Source of the DNA: Phytoseiulus persimilis
Lineage: Eukaryota; Arthropoda; Arachnida; Mesostigmata; Phytoseiidae
Assembly (NCBI GenBank): GCA_037576195.1
Contig: CM075104.1
Span: 192,775 to 256,774, forward strand
DNA length: 64,000 nucleotides
Direction of reading: 5' to 3'
Each line of letters begins with the position of its first letter. The stretch's first letter is position 1. A program made the position numbers and the translations under genes. This document shows positions 41,746 through 52,259 of this stretch, piece after piece. The notes beneath the pieces are model-generated. The model searched no databases. It saw nothing but the letters and a program-made list of their open reading frames with translations, and had not been told where the DNA came from.

Positions 41746-43710
41746 TTTAAACGCTCACTTACACCGTTAAGTTGGGGGGGTAAAAAGAGGGGAGTAACTT
41801 ACATCAGCTCCGATGGCACTCATGATCTCCTTCACTCTCTGATTCTTGAACTCAGTCCCTTCATCAGAGTGGAGATGATACACAGTGAAACCGCTTTGAT
41901 TCTGGAACCATTTGACGAACTCCGCGATGTGGTCAGGCACTTGATCCTTTGATTTCAAGAAGTACACTTTTCGAAACCGAGTCATGTCGTCAGTCAGCGT
42001 GAGAAACAGATTCGCTCCTCCAAGAGATCTCTTACGCATAGCGCAGGTGTCCGCGTGTATGTACCCTGGTCTTGGAGCTACCACTTTCCCGGGTTTCGGC
42101 CTGTTGCTCGAACGATGCATCTTGCCTTGGGTACATACGTCACATTTCACGAAGTCATTGATTATCTCGTATCCTTCGCGGTTCAGCATTTTCCTGAGGG
42201 TCTTAACGTTGATGTGAGGGAACATTTCATGTACCGCTTTCAGACTTACTCTCTTCTTCAGTCCCGCAACGTTTCCCTCCACTGGTTCACTTGCATGGAA
42301 CACGAACAGTCCATTTTGTTGCTCAGCTCGAACTTCTTCGTTGTCTCGGAGTATGGTGATGGCTTCTTCAGTTACCAAAATGCGAAACTTCTCGTTTAGT
42401 AGCTTCGAAACTGAGATTAGATTTCTACGAAGCCTGGGTACGTACAGAGCGTCCTTCAGACATAGCGTTGCGGTCTTGTTGTCGTTGTTCACTGGCACGA
42501 TTGCGGTTCCTGACCCCTGTGCACTTAGGGTGTTGGATCCGCCGAGTGCGACCACTTGGTTGTCTTCGAACGGCTTGTAGTCCGTCATCCATTTCAGGCT
42601 GGTTAGCATGTGGTGGGTCGAGCCGCTATCAACAGCAAATAAATCTTCAGCACTTGCCTGATTGACTTCGGCTTGCTGGCATTCCACGATCAGGGCTTCA
42701 GCAATGTTGGCTTGCGGCGGTAGTGTTCTCGATTGTCCTCTGCCTCTTCCTCTGCCTCGAAATCCGCCTCTGCGTTGATTCCCGCCTTGTCGGGGAAGTC
42801 TGCAGGCTGATTGCATGTGCCCTCTTTGATTGCAGTTGTAACATATCACTTCGGATGACTGCACAGATGTTCTTCGGAAGTTTGATCTTCTGGCGAAGTT
42901 TCTTCTCCTGAAGTGTTGATTCCTTGAGGGGTTGAATCGGGAGAACATCGCTGTGATCTCGTTGACGTCACTTTGGTTCCTTCGAGTGGCTTCACCTTCG
43001 ATTAGATCCGTCAGTGTGTCCAGATGTTTGTCAGAGTCCAGTCGGGTGCTCCATCCCTGTCGGAACGGTTCCCATGAACTTGGAAGCGCCTCTAGAAGTT
43101 TGGAGCACCGAACATCGTCTGGTAAGTTGATTCCAACTGTGTTGAGCTCGAAGATGACTTTCTTGTAAGCGAGGAGGTTATCGCCAACGGATAGTCCTGG
43201 CTGGTATTCGAACGTCATGAACTTCGACAGTGCCAGGCCCTTCCTTGTGCCTGTTGCGCGCGTGAACTTGTTCTTGATTCGGCGCCATATCTCCTGTGCT
43301 GCTATGTTATCTGCGTTGTCGAGGAATAATGATGTGGCGAGATTCGGGTGTATCGAGTTGATTAGCACGTACCTCGCAGCTCTGTTTCCGATGGTGTAGT
43401 TCTTCATTTGCGTTTTGCCCTCTGGTGTGTTTGCTTGATCTGGAGCTGGTGGGTTGAGTTTCCCGATGGTTACAGGCCAGGCATACGGTTCTCCATCTAG
43501 TACGGATGGCATGACTGTGCGCCATGGTATGTAGTTCTTGCCGTCTAGTGCTAGTATGATGTTGGTTGCGACTCGTGGTCTTGGTCCACACACGATGGGA
43601 TCTCCGGATGTGCTGGAGCTGGGTTCTGGATCAACTTCGAGACCGTCCAGTCCGTAGTGAACGAAGCCGTGGGGGCCTTGGGCATCTCTGGCGGATTGCT
43701 GTCTTGACAT
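41746..43710 (-). CDS. Copia-2 gag, protease, integrase core
   Basis: ATG 43710 (MSRQQSARDAQ), ~90 bp after the 5' LTR. Copia gag (residues ~50-250, LDGKNYIPWR..., LLEALPSSWEPF), then one zinc knuckle CYNCNQRGHMQSAC in an Arg/Gly-rich context. Protease FAVDSGSTHHM. Integrase HHCC (H..H...CDVCTQGKMH), YIHADTCAM, LTLTDDMTRFRKV and HSDEGTEFKN. The frame breaks at a run of seven G on the plus strand (41774-41780): with six it would continue, so the break may be a homopolymer error or a very recent mutation. Confidence 0.94.
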
Positions 43711-43779
43711 CGTGATGCTGAACTGTGACTTCCTTGATTCACCGATGTATACTTACGTCACCGACCCGCTCAACCTGAG

Positions 43780-43798
43780 TGTGTCGTGCTGATAACGC
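43780..43798 (-). other. Primer-binding region of Copia-2
   Basis: Minus strand GCGTTATCAGCACGACAC directly after the 5' LTR end. Position and the TTATCAG core fit copia elements primed by an internal initiator-tRNA fragment. The tRNA match is not verified. Confidence 0.5.
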
Positions 43799-44175
43799 TG
43801 ATAAGCCTTTTGGGCCTGGCTCTAGCTCCTTTGCGGCTGGATGAGAAGATCGGTGACGCGTACAAGACTTGCCTGGAGATGACGGCTACTGAATGAAAAC
43901 GACAATTCTGGTGGACAGAATGTTTGGCTCCCCCAACACACTGAAGTTTTATTCCGGCTTTTATAGTCACTGACAGGGGAGAGTTACGCGGCGAACACTG
44001 ACGTTTGACGTCAGTCTACAGGCGTCCGATTTCTATCTCAGTGATCTACAGTATCGCCTGTGCGCGGTTGATCATGCTCAAAGTTCACTGACGCTTCGCT
44101 TACACGACTGGCGCCTTCCCTGATTACCAAAACTGTGCCGACGACTGCTCTGGGTAAAACATCAAATACTCAACA
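43799..44175 (-). repeat. 377-bp 5' LTR of Copia-2
   Basis: Same sequence as 37735-38111 apart from two substitutions noticed. Followed outward by the target duplicate GTTTC at 44176-44180. Confidence 0.95.
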
Positions 44176-46714
44176 GTTTCTTTCTCTCTCCCATTTGTCG
44201 TCATCACCAGCGCTGTCTGGCTCGCTGGCGCCGTCGGGTGTTGGCTGAACTTCTTCTTCTTCTTCACCCGTCGGGGATCCGTTGATGTCGGCTCGGGCGG
44301 CATCTCCTGGTGCTGGCGGGAGCTTGTTCTCGTCATCGAACAACGGTGGTGTATCCTTTACCTGGATATCCCGGATCCTGTGTACTCGCGTTGTTCCTAG
44401 CTCCAGGACTCGGTAACTCAGACCGTCCTCGTCTGTTCCGCATACTGCACCAGCGATGGCTCGCGTATCCAGTTTTTCTTTCCCGGGCTGGATGTTGTAG
44501 AACCAACACCTGGTTCCAAATCTCAGGACTCTGTTCAGGTATGGCTTGTGGCCAGTGATCAAATCGAATGGGGACTTCCCAGTTGGCTTATGCTCCCTAG
44601 TGGCGTTGAGACAAAAAGTCCCGAAGTTTATCGCCTCAGCCCAGACTCCTTTTCCGAGGTTGCTGTCAAGGATCATTGTCCTTGCAAGATTGATGCAAAG
44701 AGGGCTTGTAGCCTCTTGTTTTGAAACTCTGAGCCGCCATCCGAGTGAAAATGGTATACCTGCTGTCCTGATCTCAGCCTGAACCACTCGAGGAAGTCCC
44801 GGATCCGATCAAAGACTTCGGCTTTGTTGTGGAGGAAGTAGACCTTTCGGAATCGGCTATAATCGTCAGTCAATGTCAGGAAAGCGTTATGTCTGCCGTA
44901 GGAAGGCGTACTGACGAAGCAGACATCGCTGTTGATCCATCCAATACGAGGGGCGCGTGAGCTGCTGGGTTTCGGCCGAAAGCTAGCTCTTGGCATTTTT
45001 CCTTTTACACAGCTATCACAGCCGAGGAAATCACGTCGTATCCTTGACGCTGCAGCATTGACTTGGGCCATCCGATGTTGATATGAGCGAAATTCCGGTG
45101 CATGTTAGTGAGGCTGATCTTTTTCTTCGGCTTGTTGTTCTCGGCGTTGTTTCCCTCAGCGAAAGCTACGGCATACAGGAGGTAAAGGCCATTCTTTCTT
45201 GTTGCACAAATGGTCACCTCTCCTTGAGTCACACGGACTGTCCTTCTGGAGATCCTGATCTCGAAATCCTCATCAGTAAGTTTCGAGACTGATATGAGGT
45301 TTCGGCGGAGTTTCGGAACGTACAGTACCTCATTCAGTTGGACTGTTATCGGCTTTCCTTCCTGAATGAACGTCACGTGGACGGTTCCGGACCCAGGAGC
45401 GCTCAGGGTTCGGGAACCTCCTAGTCTTACTTGACGTGGTTGTTCAAATGGTACGTAGTCGGACATGTGCTCGCGAGAATTACACATGTGGTAATTTGTT
45501 CCGGAGTCCACCACATACTCGTTGTCAGGTGTCACAATGTGGGACTCTGCACTCCTAGTTTCACAGTTCAGGATCTCGACTACATCAGCTTCTGTGTGAT
45601 GTGCCCTTGCGTGTTGTGAACGTTGGCGGTTGAAGGGTCTCCTTCCACCGCGCCGAGATTGCTGGTTTCGCCTGGGTGGCTGCGAAGATTGTGAGCGATT
45701 CGGGTGTTGCTGTTGGACTCTTCCTTGGTTTTCACTTCCTTGAGGAGTACGGCACTGTGCACGTACATGACCTGGGCGACCACATCCATAGCAGACCTTA
45801 GTTGGTGTGCTAGTCGGCATCCTGCCTCCTCTGGGTCTGTTGTTGAACGTCCTTCGGGTGGGTCGTCTACCTGACGGGCCCCGAAGTCGCGAGAATAGAG
45901 CTGTTACTTCACTAGTATCGAATTTTCCTCTTCGAATTGCTTCCATCTCAATGGCTGATGTTAAGTGGACGAGAGATTGAGCTGTCTCATCTCTGGCAGT
46001 AAAGCTCTGCTTGAACGATTCCCAGTTTGGTGGCAGACTCGAAAGCAGAATCGTGATTTTCAAGTCAGAGGGCAGGGGAACTCCTAGGGCTTCACAGCGG
46101 CTCAATATCTTGTTGAACCTGAGCAGATTTTCGCCAGCGCTTTTATTGGTCAGATACCTGTAGGTGGTGAACTTTGACAGTGCCACTCTCTTCAGACCTC
46201 CATTCGCACTGTTGAATCGTCCGGTGATGTCCCTCCTTATTTCAGGGGCATCAACCGTCTCAGCGTTGGCATGGAAAAGCGAGACCGCTAGATCGGATTG
46301 GAGTGAAGCAAACAGGGTACAGCGTGCAGCACGATTTCCTGCCTCGAATTTTCTTTTCCGGATGTTTGCGGCTGCACTCTTCGCCGTGGCTGGTGGTGGT
46401 ATTAGATTTCCCATTGTCACGTCCAGGGCGAATGGATCAGCGTCCAGTGCTGCAGAAATCATTACTCGCCATTCGGTGTAGTTTGCTCCATCCAGTTTCA
46501 GTTTCACCAGATCTCTTGCTCGGTGTCTTGAGCCCATATCAAAGTCGTTCAAGTCCTTGTCCGTGTCGTCAGTGGTCCCAATGGTCTTCTGGTTGAAGTC
46601 CAACGCCTCATCACCCGTTTTCGAAGAATGACCTGGCATTTCTTCTCCAACCTCACTAAAGCCGTGGGAGCTGCTGGAATCTTCTAGTGTTCGTTGACTC
46701 TCGACTGGATCCAT
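44176..46714 (-). pseudogene. Copia-1 gag, protease, integrase
   Basis: Starts at ATG 46714 (MDPVESQRTLED). Gag with LKLDGANYTEWRVM and LLSSLPPNWESF, zinc knuckle CYGCGRPGHVRAQC, protease YVVDSGTNYHM and PKLRRNLISVSKL. The frame stops at 45005, where the integrase zinc finger (CDSCVKGKM) continues in another frame to 44673 with LTLTDDYSRFRKV and HSDGGSEFQ. A third frame (to 44176) holds NLARTMILDS and FGTRCWFYN. At least two frameshifts, so this older element is dead. Ends at the Copia-2 insertion. Confidence 0.9.
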
Positions 46715-46840
46715 CTTCTTGTCGCATCTCGTAGTACCTTCACCGGCAGGTCACTTTACACGAGAGTCACACACACTCACTTCACAGTGTTCACTTCCAA
46801 ACGACAGTGTCCCCAGAGTCGTATCGTGCGCAATAACGAT
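46715..46840 (-). other. Copia-1 leader between LTR and gag
   Basis: 126 bp between the LTR remnant and gag ATG. It should contain the primer-binding site next to 46840 (minus strand ATCGTTATTGCGCACG). No ORF. Confidence 0.5.
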
Positions 46841-46933
46841 TGTTGGATTTTCGTTCTCTGAAGGCAGTCGGCAGACACTGATCTGGAATGTTCTCTGGAA
46901 GCTGGAAGATCACGGCACCAAATAAACAGACAG
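46841..46933 (-). repeat. Truncated 5' LTR of Copia-1
   Basis: TGTTGGATTTT...GGAAGATCACGGCACCAAATAAACAGACAG. Aligns with the first ~95 bp (plus orientation) of the LTRs at 50499-50862 and 62356-62712. It links Copia-1 to that LTR family. Truncated at ~46933 by Ty3 sequence. Confidence 0.75.
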
Positions 46934-47640
46934 AGTTCCGGTTAGGTCAGAACAACTCCGCGGCGAACAGTTCGCCGGCGGAGCTGATGATCGGCCGTCA
47001 ACTCCGATCCAGGCTGGACATCATCGGCGGAATCACCGAGGTCCGAGAAGGGGATTCGAGTCCGACTGACAAAAACGGCAGGTTCGCCGTCCATGACAAA
47101 GTCGTTGCCAGAAGGTACAGCAGCACCCAGAAATGTTCTCATGGCACGGTTGAGAAGTCGCTTGGTACGAATACTCGCCTAGTGAGAGTCCCACAAGGTT
47201 TGTGGAAGCGACATTTCAACCAGCTCAGGCCCGTGTCGACGTTGGATACACGAAGCATACGTCAACAGGAGCACGCGAATCCAGAGCTGCACGAATACCC
47301 ATGGTACTTGTCAATGCAATGCGACGCAGATAGCGATTGGTCAGTCACGTCCGACGATTCGTTTAGGTCCGTCGAAAAAGGCGCGTCAACGAGCGGGAAT
47401 TCGAAAGATCAACCGCAGGTCACATCGGAAGAGGAAAATCCGAGAATTGTAAATCTAGCTCCCAGTCTCGTAGACAGTGCAGATGAAACGACGAATGAGA
47501 GTTCAAGCGTCGTGGGGATGCAGGCAGTGCAGCGAGGTGAGAATAACGATAATTCTGTACGGAGGTCTACCCGTGATAGGAGAATGCCCGATCGTTTCGG
47601 AGACTGCATTAAGGAAAAAAGAACATAGGGGCAGAGTTGC
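46934..47640 (+). pseudogene. Ty3-type integrase C-terminal fragment and polypurine tract
   Basis: Open to 47628. Shows SPAELMIGRQLRSRLDII, FAVHDKVVARRY, VRVPQGLWKRHFNQLR and a terminal RRSTRDRRMPDRF, all typical of the integrase C-terminus of Mag/gypsy-like elements and similar to, but clearly diverged from, copies A/B. It is followed by a purine-rich AGGGGCAGAG (47627-47636) and a possible LTR start TGCTGGTATCC at 47638. Another Ty3 family; the rest is absent. Confidence 0.82.
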
Positions 47641-47767
47641 TGGTATCCAGGGCGATGGCAATAAAACCCAAACACATCCGTTGAAGGGATCGTTTCTGGA
47701 ATATCACTGAAAGCCGTCTGCCTACAATAAGCGATGACAACTGTTCGCTCACGTCCGGGATTTAGAA
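47641..47767. other. Possible LTR remnant; no gene
   Basis: Sequence after the polypurine tract with a CAATAAAACC signal at ~47662. May be the start of the Ty3 fragment's LTR, cut off where copia RNase H sequence begins. Not confirmed by a second copy. Confidence 0.35.
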
Positions 47768-48014
47768 GTCGCTCATTCAACTCTATCGTAAACCTTACAA
47801 TTCCACTCTCCATGCTACTGAGGGTCGCACAACTTTGGCGTTGTGATGACAGAATTACCACTGCTCCGCCAAAGAGTATGGCTGAGTCGCTTGAACTTCT
47901 ACACGTTGTTTTGCAACCCGCCCAGTCCGCATCACAGAATGCGTCCAGTCGGCCGTGGGCTTCACCAAAATATTGTAACGATACTTCTGGCGACCTCGTG
48001 CTGAGAGCTGTCAC
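47768..48014 (-). pseudogene. Copia RNase H fragment (probably of Copia-3)
   Basis: Minus-strand residues AFCDADWAGCKTTCRSS, FGGAVVILSSQRQSCATLSSMES: the copia RNase H core, parallel to 36230-36400 in Copia-1. It probably continues Copia-3 after an interruption, because the preceding part of RNase H (to HLWN) ends at ~48800. Confidence 0.8.
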
Positions 48015-48790
48015 GATGGAGCCGGGGATGACTACGCTGAGCGGGGCTGAAGACTGCGGAACTCACATAAGCGGAATCGACGATGGATCTTGGCAACTGA
48101 CAGGCGGGCTGGAAACCTCGGGCTGGATGGTCTGGAGCTGGAGTGGGCGGACTGGACCGTAGGCCTACGTAGAGACAACACTGGGATTGACTTCACAACG
48201 GCGTCACAGGGTGCGAGAGCAGTCCCTGCAGCCTCTTTTTATTCAGATCTCATTCTCTACAGTCCTCCTCTCTGCAGTGTTATTCGCCGCGCCGAGACTG
48301 ATACCATTGATCCCTGCCGCGACATGTGTTCGTTCGCTGCCGCTACGCGCTCGTGGGAGACTGACTACGATCGGAAACAAGTTAACAATTAAGACGATCC
48401 GTTCCCGCGGCGCCATTGGAATCTCCGCACTACACATGTGTTGCTGGCTCTCAGGCTCGGTCGAGATTTGAGTTCTGGTTATTCTGGTTTACACAATGTT
48501 TCTCGTCGGCGTTCGATTGATAATTGGATTGTTTGATGGCTATGAGAACGCCGACGGCTACTATTTTTGCCCCATGACAATATGTTGAATCAAAATTCCT
48601 TGTACCGGAAAGATACTTCCGGACCGGTATTCCAAAGAGGATTTCATTTATATCAGAATTAAATCTGAGCCATCTTAAGACCCAAGCTCACCGCCCGCAA
48701 TGGGATCTGCGAGGCGATAGGGAGTGTTACTGAAGCAATACCGAAAGGTGATTCCGGGACACTTCTGAGGGCCGGCTGAGAGGTTCAGTC
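48015..48790. other. Unassigned insertion splitting Copia-3 RNase H
   Basis: About 775 bp separate the two halves of the RNase H. No convincing ORF, no clear terminal repeats and no obvious target duplication. I cannot assign it; an LTR or nonautonomous element is possible. Confidence 0.4.
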
Positions 48791-48934
48791 GGAAAACAAA
48801 GGTATTCCAAAGATGGCGTGTTGGCTTGTCCAAGTATCTTGAAAGGAAACCGACCGCATAGCTGATATCTCCGCGGCTTGCTATAGAGGCAAACATCGAG
48901 GCCCCCACTAGCTCTCGATACTTCAGATTCAAGT

Positions 48935-49832
48935 CTATTTCTCCCTCAAATGCTGACTTGGATGTGGCATCAATTGGGTAAGTGACATCTTACAGTCAGT
49001 CATTTTGAAACGTTCTAGAATCTCAGCTATGTATTGGGCTTGGTTGATTTCGATCCTCCCTCGGTCTGGTGAGATATTAACTCTCGGTCCCAAAAAGAAC
49101 TCCAGAGGCCTGAACATGATTTCGAATGTTTTCTGGAGCTCTTGGAGTATCGCCTTGGTCAGTTGCTCGGTATGTGAGCCGATCAGGCACTCATCCACAT
49201 AGATTAGGATGAAAACTCTTTTTTTAGAACAATTCTACCGTTCTCAAACTCAGCAGAGTGTCGCTCGATTTCTTATTGAAGCATTTGGGAGCTGGGACGG
49301 TCCCGTATATCGCTTCCAAAAGCTCACAAACTCTTCTGCTACCCTCCTCAAAACCGGCTGGCTGCCGCATGTAAAGTTTCCCGTCGGAAGGAGCTGAGAG
49401 GAATGGGGTGCAGACATCTGCCTGAGTGAGAAAGGGACGTTCTCTGGCTGCTACGGAGAGTACGAGTCGTATCGTTTCAAATCTAGCTACAGGGCTGAAC
49501 AAACTCTCATAGTCGAGACCTGGTCGCTGGGGACAGCCTCGAACCAGAAGTCTCGCCCTCCTCTTGATAATGTTCCCATCCTTGTCAGTCTTCAAGGTGA
49601 ACACCCATCGGTTCGGAAGGACATGCTGTCCTGGAGCCGGCTCAACCAGCTCATAAGCCTGGTTGGATCGGAACGATTCGAGTTCCAAAGCCATCGCTGC
49701 TAGCCACTCATTTCTATGTTTTGATCTTTCAATATCTTCTAGGCTAAATGGTACGTCTACCTGTGAGTTGGAACTGCCTAGATGTTGGCTTGTCTGGGAG
49801 GTCGTATGACCACACGAGGCATGGTTGGCCAT
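48935..49832 (-). pseudogene. Copia-3 reverse transcriptase
   Basis: EWLAAMALELESF, RWVFTLKTDKDGN, ARLLVRGCPQRPGLDY and ETIRLVLSVAARERPFLTQADVCTPF up to 49224. Then, in another frame after a small disruption near 49215-49230, DECLIGSHTEQ (the residue after the second catalytic Asp region) and EFFLGPRVNIS. The YVDD box falls at the disruption, so the enzyme is dead. Confidence 0.83.
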
Positions 49833-49891
49833 ACCTGCCCCGTAGCAATTATACTTGCGTCCCTCGACTTTGTCCTCCGTCCCTGCCGGGT

Positions 49892-50488
49892 CTAGATTCC
49901 TCTTGGTCGACTTCCTCCGTAGTCGACAGCGACCCCTGACTCTTCATCCACATTTCTTTCTCCCTTCCATTCTTCGTCTCCTGCAGTACACGAATCGTTC
50001 GAGTCTTCGGGCGTTGGTTCACTGGAGTCTTCTGGTGTGAGATCACTTTCTTCTTCAGACTGCGGCGGTCGGTTGATGTCTGATGATCCTGGAATGTCCG
50101 GAGGTAGTGGTAGTTCGTTGACGTTTTCAGGCAGAGGTGAGGGTTCCCTTACTGTGATGTCACGGATGCAATGGATGTTCCTTGGTCCATGTTCAAGGAC
50201 TCTGTAGCTTAGTCCATCTTCATCGATGCCGACAATTGCTCCAGCAATTGCTCGTTGATATAGCTTGTCCTTTGTTGGTCGGATGTTGTAAAACCAGCAT
50301 CTTGTGCCAAGTCTTTGAATACGTCCGAGGTATGGTTCCTCGCCGGTGATCATCTCAAACGGAGTTTCACAAACCAGATCATTGAACTTCGTTATGTTGA
50401 GGCAGTGCGTCGCAAAGTTCACAGCCTCAGCCCAAACAGGCTTCTGTAACTCACTGTCAATTATCATAGCTCTAGCAAGGTTCAGCAA
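49892..50488 (-). pseudogene. Copia-3 integrase C-terminal region and linker
   Basis: NLARAMIIDSELQKPVWAEAV, PFEMITGEEPYLG, RLGTRCWFYN, DEDGLSYRVLEHG, then an acidic Ser/Pro/Glu linker ending EEWKGERNVDEES. The last motif is useful because it spans the exact position where Copia-2 inserted in Copia-1. Confidence 0.85.
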
Positions 50489-50498
50489 CGTGAGATTC

Positions 50499-50862
50499 TG
50501 TTGGATTTCAGTCTACTGTGCTCTGTCGGTGGACACTCAATCTGTAAGTACAGTCTGTGGTCTGAAAGATCACGGCACGAAATAAAGAGACGGGGGTTCT
50601 GTTACTCTTACTTAGCTCCTCCTGGGCCTTGCCTTCATTGTGTGTATACCATATATACCCAAACAAGAGTGTGGGTTTGCATGAGCCGAAGGCGGGTGGC
50701 CTTCGGCTCAGGGTCACTTGCGATTCGTGAGAGACTGCTGTACTGTATCTCCCAGTAAGGGCTTGTCGCCCACGGTACTGTATTACCGTCCATGTATACA
50801 CTAAGATGATCGTCTGAACTAAGACGTGTTTCAGATACCAGAAACAGAGTGATATTTCAACA
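50499..50862 (-). repeat. Solo LTR (364 bp) of the Copia-1 LTR family, with target duplication
   Basis: TGTTGGATTT...ATATTTCAACA with GATTC duplicated on both sides (50494-50498, 50863-50867) and no internal sequence: a solo LTR inserted into Copia-3 integrase. Minus strand carries TATATATGG-type and AATAAAG-like signals. Contains a perfect 11-bp hairpin at 50683-50709. Confidence 0.92.
50683..50709. other. Hairpin in LTR (11-bp perfect stem, 5-nt loop)
   Basis: GAGCCGAAGGC, loop GGGTG, GCCTTCGGCTC. The stem is identical in the LTR at 62534-62560 while the loop differs by one base (GGATG). May act at the RNA level (polyadenylation or packaging). Confidence 0.75.
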
Positions 50863-51651
50863 GATTCAATCTCTCAGAAATCGAACTGTGCTCTGGGGTT
50901 CTTGGTGCCGAATACGAATAGTCAAAACCGGTCGACCTGAGAAGTGACTGTACCCTGCTGTTCTTGAATTCAGAACCTCCATCTGAGTGGAAATGATGAG
51001 CCTGCTGCCTTGTTCTAAGCTTGAACCATTTGAAAAAATCACGAATGCGTTCGAAGACCTCTGATTTATTACGGAGAAAGTACGTTTTGGAAATGGCTTT
51101 TACTATCGGACAATGTGAGGAAGGCTGTATGTCATCCGTAAGGAGGCGTTCTTACGAAGCGGACATCATTGCTGATCCACCCGATTAGTTAATAAGTTAT
51201 AGGTAATAAGTTACCTGCTAGGCTTGTTTCGGTAGCTAACGCGATGCATCTTTCCTTTCATACAGCTATCACAGCTGAAAAAATCGGGAATCACTCCATA
51301 ACCGTCTCTTCCTAACATTGACTTGAACCATCCCACGTTGATGTGGGCGAAATTCCGGTGAGCTCCTAGTAGGCGGACCTTCGTTTCATCTTCGGCCTGG
51401 TTTCTTTCCGCGATGTAATTTGCGGAAATTATGTAGACCGTTTTTTTGTTCGGCAAAAACGGTGTATCAGTCGCGGGAGATGATGATCTTCTCAGGTTTG
51501 ATGCTGATGTCGAAACCGTCGTCCGCGAGTTTGGAAGCCGACAGGAGGTTGTTGCGGAGTCTTGGAACGTACAGTACCTCCTTCAGAAGTATGGTGCAGG
51601 GTTTCCCATTCACCATGAGACCAAGACTAACAGCTCCATAACGTGGTGGAA

Positions 51652-52238
51652 AGTACTGATCAGATTGGTCTCGGAATCACCCCTCCAGAGTTGGAAAGTA
51701 ATGGTCAGATTGGTCTCAGAATCACCCCTCCAGAGTTGGAAAGTGATGCTCAGATTGGTCCCGGAATCACCCCTCCAGAGTTGGAAAGTAATGCTCAGAT
51801 TCGGCCCGGAATCACCCCTCCAGAGTTGGGAAGTAATACTCAGATTGGTCCCGGAATCACCCCTCCAGAGCTGGAGAGTAATAGTCAAATTGGTCTCGGA
51901 ATCACCCCTCCAGAGTTGGAAAGCCATGCTCAGATTGGTCCCGGAATCACCCCTCCAGAATTGGAAAGGGATGCTCAGATTTGGTCTCGGAATCACCCCT
52001 CCAGAGTTGGAGTGTAATGCTCAGATTGGTCTCGGAATCACCCCTCCAGAGTTGGGAAGTAATGCTCAGATTGGTCTCGGAATCACCTCTCCAGGCTTGG
52101 GAAGTAATGTTCAGATTGGTCCCGGAATCACCCCTCCAGAGTTGGGAAGTAATGGTCAGATTGGTCTCGGAATCACCCCTCCAGAGTTGGAAAGTAATGG
52201 TCATATTTGTCTCGGAATCACCCCTCCAGAGTTGGTCG
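51652..52238 (+). repeat. 45-bp minisatellite array 1 (~13 units)
   Basis: Unit ~AGATTGGTCTCGGAATCACC, then CCTCCAGAGTTGGAAAGTAATGGTC; 45 bp. Because 45 is 15 codons and the unit lacks stops, long repetitive ORFs appear in several frames on both strands; I do not regard them as genes. Opposite orientation to arrays 2 and 3. Begins where Copia-3 is truncated. Confidence 0.93.
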
Positions 52239-52259
52239 AAACGCGCCCCACATGCTGTT

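Larger units (their letters stand above)
37735..44175 (-). mobile_element. Copia-2: young, complete Ty1/copia element with antisense accessory genes
   Basis: 6441-bp minus-strand element with 377-bp LTRs (37735-38111, 43799-44175) that differ at two bases I can see, a 5-bp target duplication, a PBS region next to the 5' LTR and a polypurine tract next to the 3' LTR. Order in element sense: LTR, gag-PR-IN-RT-RNase H (43710-39478), then ~1.35 kb of non-pol DNA with plus-strand genes (38462-39435), polypurine tract, LTR. Pol carries two single-base indels only. Few diverged bases mean recent insertion, so the extra genes came with a recently mobile element. Confidence 0.95.
32315..46933 (-). mobile_element. 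Copia-1: old Ty1/copia element with accessory genes, split by Copia-2
   Basis: Minus-strand copia element in two parts. 44176-46933 holds the LTR remnant, gag, protease and integrase. 32315-37734 holds RT, RNase H, a small sense ORF and antisense genes. The two parts join exactly once the Copia-2 insertion and one GAAAC duplicate are removed, giving the residues W-E-R-E-R-N-V-D-D-E. The homologous Copia-3 reads W-K-G-E-R-N-V-D-E-E there, which confirms the join. The 5' LTR is truncated (46841-46933) and the 3' LTR is not in the window because Ty3 copy B and satellite replace it. Confidence 0.85.
48791..51650 (-). mobile_element. Copia-3: 5'-truncated, degenerate copia element
   Basis: Relative of Copia-1. 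In element order: protease/GAG-pre-integrase (51640-51211, VLYVPRLRNNLLSASKL and HRNFAHINVGWFKSML, CDSCMKGKMH), integrase core (51110-50940, several frames), a solo LTR insertion, integrase C-terminus (50488-49892, NLARAMIIDSEL, ending EEWKGERNVDEES), RT (49832-49224), RT end and RNase H start (49198-48791). Gag and the 5' LTR are missing: the 5' side abuts the 45-bp minisatellite at ~51651. Many frameshifts; inactive. Confidence 0.87.

Noticed and set aside
47409..48014. 201-codon minus ORF as one protein
   Set aside because: Only its N-terminal ~80 codons are copia RNase H; the remainder is antisense to the Ty3 integrase fragment.
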